From Nitrospiraceae bacterium (GTDB lineage: Bacteria; Nitrospirota; Nitrospiria; Nitrospirales; Nitrospiraceae): a stretch of 29,152 nt of DNA. Every line of letters starts with the position of its first letter. The stretch's first letter is position 1. The notes below the pieces were generated by a model that saw only the letters and a program-made list of their open reading frames with translations, ran no database searches and was not told the origin of the DNA. Where the stretch lies: contig SXPO01000243.1 of assembly GCA_005793285.1 (NCBI GenBank), positions 1-29,152 of the forward strand. Reading direction: 5' to 3'. Positions 14,526 to 19,241 of this stretch are shown in pieces. The position numbers were made by a program, and so were the translations under genes.

Positions 14526-14931
14526 GGTTGGCGGTTTCAGAGAGGAAGCCTTGATCCTTGAGGTTGCGAAACCACATGGAGGCAAAGGCTTTGAGTTCGG
14601 CCTTGAGCTTGGCGTTGACGTGGGTTTTCTTGCCTGCGTCGCTGTAGCGGTACACGTAATTCATGAGGCCGATATAGTCGTTGCGGAAGGAGATGGGTTC
14701 CGCTGCCTGCGGATCGGATCCGGGGACGAATTCAAAGACGAGTTCCGGGTCGCGCATCAGGTCGCCGTTCTGGATGCCGGTGTGGGAGATGGCGATAAGG
14801 CGGTGGCCTTCGTCGGAGAGTCCGATGTCTTCGACCGAGAGGGGCATGAAGCCCGTGACGGTGAGACGGATGGCGGTATCGTTGCCTAGAAGCTGGGTTA
14901 GCAGTGAAGCGAAGTGCTGATAGGTTTTCAT
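14509..14931 (-). CDS. Unknown plasmid accessory protein (DUF6908-like), copy 2
   Basis: A 140-residue protein starting MKTYQHFASLLTQLLGNDTA, with ISHTGIQNGDLMRDPELVFEF in the middle (split as ISHTGIQNGD and LMRDPELVFEF) and FASMWFRNLKDQGFL near the end. It is a paralogue of the gene at 13697-14137 and belongs, from memory, to the DUF6908-like family of unknown role. ATG 14931 has AAGGA eight to nine bases upstream. The long open frame continuing upstream to 15597 overlaps other genes and leaders and is not coding. The leader carries a perfect GC hairpin (14957-14977), different from the three related leaders. A dispersed palindrome lies about 310 bp upstream, at 15242. Confidence 0.75.
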   Translation of the reverse strand: MKTYQHFASLLTQLLGNDTAIRLTVTGFMPLSVEDIGLSDEGHRLIAISHTGIQNGDLMRDPELVFEFVPGSDPQAAEPISFRNDYIGLMNYVYRYSDAGKKTHVNAKLKAELKAFASMWFRNLKDQGFLSETANRERLA

Positions 14932-14956
14932 TGGACTGTTTCCTTTCTTTGAGTGG

Positions 14957-14977
14957 AGGCCGCGCCCATCGCGGCCT
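14957..14977 (-). promoter_or_regulatory. Leader hairpin before the 140-residue gene
   Basis: AGGCCGCG-CCCAT-CGCGGCCT is a perfect 8-bp stem with a five-base loop, about 26 bases before the start codon and just upstream of the ribosome site. It does not share the 12-nt loop of the other leaders. The remainder of the gap (14978-15241) is GC-rich, with no gene I can support. Confidence 0.4.
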
Positions 14978-15241
14978 TTCGTTGCTCGTGTAAAAGCGAA
15001 GGCGTCAAACCGGCTTGGCACCCGAAGGGCCGGACCGGCAGGGGAGGACGGCCAAGACCGAAGATGTTTGCTTGCGCGAGGAATGCCGAAGGCAGGGGAA
15101 AGATGTTCGGACGGGCGGTTGCCAGGACGGTTGCCGGAGCTAGACGAGGCAGAGAAAGAAAGGCCGTCATGGGTTGCAATGTGAACGGAGAAGCAAGGCA
15201 GGACAGGAAACCTCAAGCGTATGACAGCTAACGTGTCAGCG

Positions 15242-15265
15242 TGTGGACCTGTTAACACGCCCACA
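15242..15265. repeat. Dispersed 24-bp palindrome
   Basis: TGTGGACCTGTT then AACACGCCCACA: each half differs from the consensus half-site TGTGGACGTGTT at one position. It lies 62 bp past the stop of the 79-residue gene. Confidence 0.7.
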
Positions 15266-15281
15266 GTAAAGAGGCGATATA

Positions 15282-15297
15282 GCCCCCGGCGCGGGGC
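15282..15297 (-). terminator. GC-rich hairpin after the 79-residue gene
   Basis: GCCCC (15282-15286) pairs with GGGGC (15293-15297) around a six-base loop, about 30 bp past the stop codon on the minus strand. The following sequence (TATATCGCCTCTTT) is moderately U-rich, so termination here is plausible but weak. Confidence 0.4.
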
Positions 15298-15326
15298 CGG
15301 AGGCTCCATCTGATGGCTGCGGCGGC

Positions 15327-15566
15327 TCACGCCGCTTTCTCCGTTGCGGTGTTCTGGCGGACCCAGAGGTAGGCTCTCACGGTGGCGGCGGCCAGATCGT
15401 AGAGAGCGGAGAGCGGAAAGGACGTGGCGTTGTGCCATGTGCCTTCTGCGTCCGTGTAGGATCGCTGAAAGGTGAGGGTGTAGAAGTCCCCGCTGCGGCT
15501 TTCGTTCTGCCAGACGGCTACTTGGACCAAGCCTTGTTTGAACTTCTGAACCGGTTGTTTCGTCAT
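15327..15566 (-). CDS. Small conserved plasmid protein of unknown function, 79 residues
   Basis: Starts MTKQPVQKFKQGLVQVAVWQ and contains FYTLTFQRSYTDAEGTWHN and LSALYDLAAATVRAYLWV. It looks like a small plasmid protein type I have seen described only as hypothetical (pattern V-x-VWxNE....Y.....RSY.D..G.W....F), with beta strands followed by one helix. ATG 15566 follows AGGAGG by ten bases. That ribosome site is paired by ten perfect base pairs to CTGTCCTCCT in the leader (15573-15651), so translation is probably regulated. A function in DNA protection or establishment is suggested only by the leader shared with ardC. Confidence 0.7.
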   Translation of the reverse strand: MTKQPVQKFKQGLVQVAVWQNESRSGDFYTLTFQRSYTDAEGTWHNATSFPLSALYDLAAATVRAYLWVRQNTATEKAA

Positions 15567-15572
15567 GATCTT

Positions 15573-15651
15573 CTGTCCTCCTGTTGTTGTTGAACAAGTT
15601 GCCTCTCTCACGAGCAGGGGAGAGGCAACGCCGGGCAACTTAGGAGGACAG
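15573..15651 (-). ncRNA. Structured leader RNA, copy 2 (ribosome-site-sequestering)
   Basis: On the transcript the outer stem CTGTCCTCCT / AGGAGGACAG (15642-15651 with 15573-15582) is ten perfect pairs and contains the whole ribosome site. The inner stem GTTGCCTCTC / GAGAGGCAAC (15598-15607 with 15620-15629) is ten perfect pairs with a 12-nt loop ending GTGA. Compared with copy 3 (GTTGG against GTTGC) one pair is swapped on both sides, a compensatory change. AAGTTGCC and GGCAACTT could also pair, giving a possible alternative fold. Confidence 0.7.
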
Positions 15652-15699
15652 GCGGGCCGAGTGGCGGCCAAAGGGGGCGGAGGCGGAATAACAAAAGGC

Positions 15700-15749
15700 G
15701 GCGAACGTGACGGCGCTCTGGCTGGCGCGGGCGATGCGTTATGCAGCCG
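15700..15749 (-). repeat. Conserved 50-bp module upstream of the leader, copy B
   Basis: These 50 bases (plus strand GGCGAACGTGAC at one end, GCTGGCGCGG in the middle, AGCCG at the other end) align without gaps to 18501-18550 upstream of ardC at about 40 of 50 positions. Both copies lie 120-135 bases before the start codon. They are probably the promoter or the 5' end of the leader transcript. Confidence 0.6.
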
Positions 15750-15867
15750 TAGACTGGGCCGCCAGTCGGACAGCAGGACGAAACAATTGGTCAGGGCAAA
15801 GGACGCCAGAAAGCAGGGCGGGGGCTGGTTCGCGTTAGATCGCGGGGAAAGAAACGGCGAAGATCCC

Positions 15868-15889
15868 AGAAGGCCCTGGACGGCCTTCT
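15868..15889 (-). terminator. Perfect hairpin downstream of the thermonuclease pseudogene
   Basis: AGAAGGCC-CTGGAC-GGCCTTCT (8-bp stem, six-base loop) lies about 55 bp past the pseudogene end on the minus strand. There is no clear U-tract. It is the main feature of the segment 15750-15943; I see nothing else there. Confidence 0.4.
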
Positions 15890-15943
15890 AATGGCTTTCA
15901 GGCGGGTTGTTTATGGAATCTGCGTGAGGTCGGCGGGCTTGTG

Positions 15944-16582
15944 CTAGTTGCAGAGGGTTTCACAAGGGGTTCCGTCGTGGTCACGATCAAGGCTGGTTAG
16001 GTGGCAGGTGGAAAGATAGAAGCGGGCCTCGGTGCAAGAAGCCATGTCCTGACAGGATTGTTTTGAGCCGCATGACGGGTTAGCGGGGGTTGAGGTTTTC
16101 TGTTTTTTCGCATGGCGGTAGTCCCACGGCATTGTAAAACTTCCAGCCCAGATTCCACGGCGTTTGCTTTTGGCTTCATCTTCATCGGGGATGTAGCGGT
16201 CGGAGTACTTGCGATAGGCGACGGCCCAGCCATTGGTGACAAGCCATTTCCCGAGATCCTCTCCATTGAGGTCGCATGTTGCGATGGTGCGGCCGTACCG
16301 GTCCTTGGTTGAAGGAACACAGTGAACCGGCTTTTGATCGATGAGGTCGGAGAGGGCAAGGGCTGCCTTTTAGCCGCAGCGCCATGGCGCGCCTTCGGGA
16401 TCGGCGCAGGTTTGGGAGGATTCGGGAGCGTCTACGCCTTCAAGGCGGATCCTCTGGCCGTGAATATCAAGGGTATCGCCGTCAATGACTGACGCGCGGC
16501 CGGTGATGTCATTGGAAGCGGCTTGCGCCGTTGTTGCGAGGGAAAAGATGAGGGTAAGGGCAAGAAGGAGGGGTCGGATCAT
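15944..16582 (-). pseudogene. Secreted thermonuclease (SNase-like + Excalibur domain), broken by an in-frame TAA
   Basis: The frame starts at ATG 16582 with a signal peptide (MIRPLLLALTLIFSLATTAQA), then the SNase core VIDGDTLDIHGQRIRLEGVD and PWRCG. A TAA stop at 16372-16370 follows. The same frame continues without any shift: KAALALSDLIDQ, DRYGRTIATC with the second catalytic arginine, GKWLVTNGWAVAYRKYSD, SKRRGIWAG, and a C-terminal Cys-rich Excalibur-like calcium-binding domain ending DRDHDGTPCETLCN, to a TAG at 15944. Family members usually read RCG-Q-x-A at the break, so a CAA to TAA change is likely. The 70-residue product would lack half the active site. Intact, it would have degraded extracellular or periplasmic nucleic acid. 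Confidence 0.85.
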
Positions 16583-16653
16583 GGCGGTTCCCTGTTTTGT
16601 TTACGAAGAAGTTGTGGAGGAGTTTCAGGGGGCTGTCAATAAGACGGGCTCAT

Positions 16654-16679
16654 ATGTGGACGTGTTAACACGTCCACAT
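16654..16679. repeat. Dispersed palindrome, perfect copy upstream of the thermonuclease
   Basis: A perfect 26-bp palindrome (half-site ATGTGGACGTGTT). Its inner 24 bp are identical to the copy at 1221-1244. It is centred about 84 bp before the start codon of the broken thermonuclease and 42 bp past the stop of the gene at 16709, in an operator-like position. Confidence 0.8.
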
Positions 16680-16702
16680 GAGAAAGTGGCCGGTGATGCG
16701 GC

Positions 16703-16720
16703 GGCCCGTCATGGCGGGCC
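16703..16720 (-). terminator. Hairpin at the 3' end of the 66-residue gene
   Basis: GGCCCG-TCATGG-CGGGCC is a perfect 6-bp GC stem overlapping the stop codon at 16709-16711. No U-tract is seen. Hairpins at stop codons recur in this accessory region (compare 14502-14525). Confidence 0.35.
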
Positions 16721-16909
16721 ACCGGAAGCTTGAGTGAGGAGAGCCTTAATCTGGTCCAGATGGGCTTTCGCGATGATGAAAATATCCTCGATGTCGCGAG
16801 ACTCAAGAGCGGTGACGGGGAGGTCCTCCGCATAGCAGGTGACGGCGGCGATCGAAGAGAGCGCGGCGTGTGCGTTGCGAAGGGCGGTGATGGCAGCGTC
16901 ATGTTTCAT
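16709..16909 (-). CDS. Small unknown protein, 66 residues
   Basis: MKHDAAITALRNAHAALSSI, followed by an acidic helical stretch (ALESRDIEDIFIIAKAHLDQ). It is helical throughout, with no recognised family. ATG 16909 has a strong AAGGAG eight bases upstream, which supports translation. It lies 35 bp after the 72-residue gene on the same strand and probably belongs to the same operon. Its 3' end overlaps a GC hairpin. Confidence 0.6.
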   Translation of the reverse strand: MKHDAAITALRNAHAALSSIAAVTCYAEDLPVTALESRDIEDIFIIAKAHLDQIKALLTQASGGPP

Positions 16910-16944
16910 GATGATTTCTCCTTGAAAGTGAGGAAAAGGCCGCT

Positions 16945-17163
16945 TTAGGCGACCTCCTCCTCTGTTGCTTTGGGCATGCGAAGGACAATTTGCCCACCTG
17001 TGACCGGGATGAGATCGAGGCGAAGCGTGAGGCCGTTACCGTCTTCGTGAGTCCAGGCCGCTCCGATGCGGGTCCAGAAGGATTTGCCGTTGCGCTCGGC
17101 GACGTGCGAGGCGATAAAGTCCGGCGGTCTGGTTTCAGAGGCGTTTGTGTTTCGCGTTGTCAT
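16945..17163 (-). CDS. Small conserved plasmid protein of unknown function, 72 residues
   Basis: MTTRNTNASETRPPDFIASH, then VAERNGKSFWTRIGAAWTHE and LTLRLDLIPVTGGQIVLRMP. The pattern (P-x-(F/Y)-I-A-x-H-V, KSFWTRIGAAW-H-DG-G, L-LDL-PV-G-I-LR) is one I recall from small hypothetical proteins close to ardC and conjugation genes on proteobacterial plasmids. ATG 17163 has AAAGGAG with suitable spacing. It probably heads a short operon with the next 66-residue gene. The function is unknown. Confidence 0.7.
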   Translation of the reverse strand: MTTRNTNASETRPPDFIASHVAERNGKSFWTRIGAAWTHEDGNGLTLRLDLIPVTGGQIVLRMPKATEEEVA

Positions 17164-17446
17164 AGTTTTCTCTCCTTTGTTTGTATTTCCCTTGCGGGCA
17201 TGCCTCCGTTTCAGCCAGGCGGCGGGTGCAGCGTCATACAGGAAAATTGGGGGCGACCTTTAAGGGGGAACCGAGGCTTCTTGTTGACGCGACGACGCGC
17301 CCGCGCATGGCAGGGGGCAAAGATGCACGGATGGGAATGCAAATGGTGAAAGGAGAGGGGGACAACAGCGGGAAACAGCCAGTGAAAGCAGGGGATGGCG
17401 CGGAACACTTGCCGCATGTCGGAAAACCGACAAGGAGGAATTGCCT

Positions 17447-17500
17447 ATGACAGCACTATCGTGGCTCCATCAGGCGGCCTCCTTGGTCGTCGTCGGCTGA
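17447..17500 (+). CDS. Possible 17-codon ORF with a strong ribosome site, antisense to the ardC end
   Basis: AAGGAGG (17432-17438) sits eight bases before ATG 17447, which opens MTALSWLHQAASLVVVG and stops at TGA 17498-17500, overlapping the ardC 3' end in the opposite direction. A perfect hairpin TGTCGG-AAAA-CCGACA (17417-17432) lies directly upstream. It may be a remnant of a deleted gene start, a leader peptide, or chance. The rest of the 306-bp gap 17164-17469 holds nothing else I can support. Confidence 0.25.
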   Translation: MTALSWLHQAASLVVVG

Positions 17501-18378
17501 AGTTGTTGCAGGAAGTCAGCGGCGCGTTGCGCGTGAGCCGCAGCTGAGAAGATAGCGCGTTTGTCATCCTTGATGATCTTGAGCCAGTGGCCGAGATAAG
17601 CGGCGTGGTCCTCTCTGATATCGGGCGTAATGCCAAGGTCGGCACAGAGGAAAGCGGAACCGAGTTCAGCTACCAGCTCTTCGCGGGCATAACCTTCGTC
17701 GCCGAAGCGTTGGCGGCCAAAATCACGGGCGAGACGTGTTTCATGGCGGGTCCAGTGGGTCAGTTCATGCAGAGCGGTTGAGTAGTAGCTTTCCTTGTCC
17801 TTGAAAGCCTCAAACGGTGGAAGCTGGATCATGTCGCGGGATGGTGCGTAATAGGCTTGATTGCCGCCGTGGTGGATGGTGGCGGCGGTCGCAGTGATGA
17901 AGCGGTCAGCGTGTTCGATGCGTTCGCAGAGGGGAAGCGGATTGACGGGTTGCGCGTAGAAGTGCGCGGGAAGACCGTCGATCTGTTCGACGTTAAACAC
18001 GGTGTAGCCCTTCATGAAGGGGATCGCATGTTCAACGGCTTCGCCTTGGTCGTTGGTTTCCGTCTTGGTGAAACGATCGGCAAAGACCACGAGGGAACCA
18101 TGTTCGCCCTTGCGGACTTGAGCGCCTAGTTCCTGAGACTGCTTGTAGGTCATCCAGAGCGGGGCGGCGTAGCCTTTGGCCATGGCCTCACCCCAGAGGA
18201 GAAGGACGTTGACGCCACGGTAGGGAATGCCGTTATGGCGCAGGGGGCGGGTGATGCGTCCGGCCGCGTGTTCGACGGACCATGGTTTCATCCACGGCCG
18301 CACGCCTTGTTCAAGTTCGGCTATGATCCGGGTCGTTACCCGAGTGTAGATGTCTTGTTTTGGGGATTGGTTTGTCAT
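17470..18378 (-). CDS. ardC: Antirestriction protein ArdC (ssDNA-binding domain + zincin-like metallopeptidase)
   Basis: A 302-residue ArdC homologue, known in the family to protect incoming plasmid DNA from host restriction during establishment. Residues about 8-130 form the N-terminal ssDNA-binding domain (DIYTRVTTRIIAELEQGVRP, then PYRGVN and LGAQVRKGEHG). Residues about 150-290 carry the metallopeptidase-like domain, with H204-E205-L-T-H208 and the downstream acidic helix AREELVAELGSAFL supplying the third ligand. Length and order are normal. ATG 18378 has AGGAGG seven bases upstream, but that site is fully paired in a leader stem (18385-18454), so expression is probably controlled at translation. 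The 50-bp module at 18501-18550 probably marks its promoter. Confidence 0.93.
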   Translation of the reverse strand: MTNQSPKQDIYTRVTTRIIAELEQGVRPWMKPWSVEHAAGRITRPLRHNGIPYRGVNVLLLWGEAMAKGYAAPLWMTYKQSQELGAQVRKGEHGSLVVFADRFTKTETNDQGEAVEHAIPFMKGYTVFNVEQIDGLPAHFYAQPVNPLPLCERIEHADRFITATAATIHHGGNQAYYAPSRDMIQLPPFEAFKDKESYYSTALHELTHWTRHETRLARDFGRQRFGDEGYAREELVAELGSAFLCADLGITPDIREDHAAYLGHWLKIIKDDKRAIFSAAAHAQRAADFLQQLQPTTTKEAA

Positions 18379-18384
18379 GTTGCA

Positions 18385-18454
18385 ACCTCCTGTGTTGTTG
18401 GACTCACTGGCTCTCTCACAGAGGGAGGAGAGCCGGTGCAGGCCAACAGGAGGT
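18385..18454 (-). ncRNA. Structured leader RNA, copy 1, before ardC (ribosome-site-sequestering)
   Basis: On the transcript ACCTCCTGT (18454-18446) pairs perfectly over nine bases with ACAGGAGGT (18393-18385), which holds the ardC ribosome site. The inner stem GGCTCTC / GAGAGCC (18428-18434 with 18409-18415), extended by three pairs beyond one mismatch, encloses a 12-nt loop CTCCCTCTGTGA, nearly identical to the loop of copy 3. Loop length is the same in all three copies. Confidence 0.68.
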
Positions 18455-18500
18455 GATGAGCCGGGGGCTGACGGAGAAGCGCAGGCGGACTAGAAACAGC

Positions 18501-18550
18501 GGCGAACGTGACAGGCCTTTTGCTGGCGCGGTCGGTGCGCTAGGGAGCCG
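18501..18550 (-). repeat. Conserved 50-bp module upstream of the ardC leader, copy A
   Basis: Aligns without gaps to 15700-15749 at about 80 % identity, including an identical 12-base block GGCGAACGTGAC and a 10-base block GCTGGCGCGG. It is probably a shared promoter or transcript start for genes with the structured leader. From 18551 to 18783 I see no gene or clear signal. Confidence 0.6.
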
Positions 18551-18783
18551 GAGCGCGGCAGCCCTCGGCGGCGACATGGCAAGCCAGTCCACTACGCTTC
18601 AAGACGGAGTGTCAGCGGTGATGGCGTATAGATGATGTATGCGCGGAAAACTTGCCGGCAATGAGCCAAGCGTCCATCGCGGCAGTTACGCCTGACGGAG
18701 TTTTCCTTCTCCTCTGGGGCGAGGGCAGGGGCTTCAGAGCTCTGGGTTTTCCATAACTTGAATGGGCTACTGGAAAATTCAAA

Positions 18784-18812
18784 GTGACACGTGATGCGCT
18801 ATACGCTACAGT
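18784..18812 (+). promoter_or_regulatory. Sigma-70-like promoter for the higA-like gene
   Basis: GTGACA (18784-18789) and TACAGT (18807-18812) are 17 bases apart, matching -35 at 5 of 6 and -10 at 4 of 6. Between them GCGCTATACGCT is a partly symmetric sequence that could be a repressor site. A seven-codon frame (MTFNHNQ) follows where a HigB toxin gene would be expected. Confidence 0.45.
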
Positions 18813-18861
18813 CAAAACTCGATCATGACTTTCAATCACAACCAGTGAAAACGAGAGCGCT

Positions 18862-19167
18862 ATGAAGGCTTTGAGAATGAAGAATCCATCCCATCCGGGC
18901 TTTTCGGTGCGCAGGGACTGTCTGGAGCCGCATGGGTTGACCGTGACCGAAGGGGCTAAGGTTCTTGGTGTGTCGCGGTCGGCGCTTAGTCATCTAGTGA
19001 ACGAGAATGCCGACCTGTCATGGGATATGGCTATCCGTCTGGCAAAGGCGTTTGGCAGTACGCCCGAGGGATGGATGCGATTGCAGTTTCAGTATGATGC
19101 GGCCCAGGTGAAAGAACGGGCGAAGAAAATCAAAGTGAAGACTTTTGCGGATGCTGCTTGTGTTTGA
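18862..19167 (+). CDS. higA: HigA-family antitoxin-like transcriptional regulator
   Basis: A 101-residue XRE-type helix-turn-helix protein. The order NPSHPG, LEPHGLTVTEGAKVLGVSRS, ALSHLVNENADLSWDMAIRL, AFGSTPEGWMRLQ and YDAAQ is diagnostic of HigA (VapI-like) antitoxins. The usual HPGEFIREE start is altered to HPGFSVRRD. In complete loci a HigB toxin precedes HigA; none is visible here, only a promoter and a seven-codon frame, so this is an orphan regulator or a remnant that lost its toxin. It lies upstream of, and co-directional with, the OLD-like nuclease gene and may repress it. The start could also be Met6. Confidence 0.85.
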   Translation: MKALRMKNPSHPGFSVRRDCLEPHGLTVTEGAKVLGVSRSALSHLVNENADLSWDMAIRLAKAFGSTPEGWMRLQFQYDAAQVKERAKKIKVKTFADAACV

Positions 19168-19181
19168 GGAGTGCTACTGAG

Positions 19182-19241
19182 ATGGTGAAGAATGGAATAA
19201 GGCCGGTACATCCGGGTGAAATTTGGTGGAGGAGTTCATGA
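19182..19241 (+). pseudogene. Truncated second HigA N-terminus
   Basis: The frame reads MVKNGIRPVHPGEIWWRSS and then stops. RPVHPGEI is the canonical beginning of HigA antitoxins, after which the frame departs from the family and ends. The TGA overlaps the ATG of the nuclease gene at 19238. This looks like a recombination joint where the OLD-like gene was placed into a higA homologue just after its 14th codon, leaving a translated, coupled upstream mini-ORF. Confidence 0.6.

Noticed and set aside
14509..15597. A 362-codon minus-strand reading including the 140-residue gene
   Set aside because: The extra upstream part overlaps the 79-residue gene and its leader in another frame and reads as low-complexity; the ribosome site and homology place the start at 14931.
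16370..16372. TAA in the thermonuclease as a reassigned codon
   Set aside because: Other genes here (for example the recombinase, the pilin and the TraD-like gene) end in TAA, so TAA is a normal stop in this genome.
1221..16679. The GTTAAC palindromes as intrinsic terminators
   Set aside because: None is followed by a U-tract and several lie upstream of genes or inside coding sequence.
18551..18861. A HigB toxin gene before higA
   Set aside because: No frame gives the expected HigB motifs; only a seven-codon frame after the promoter is present.
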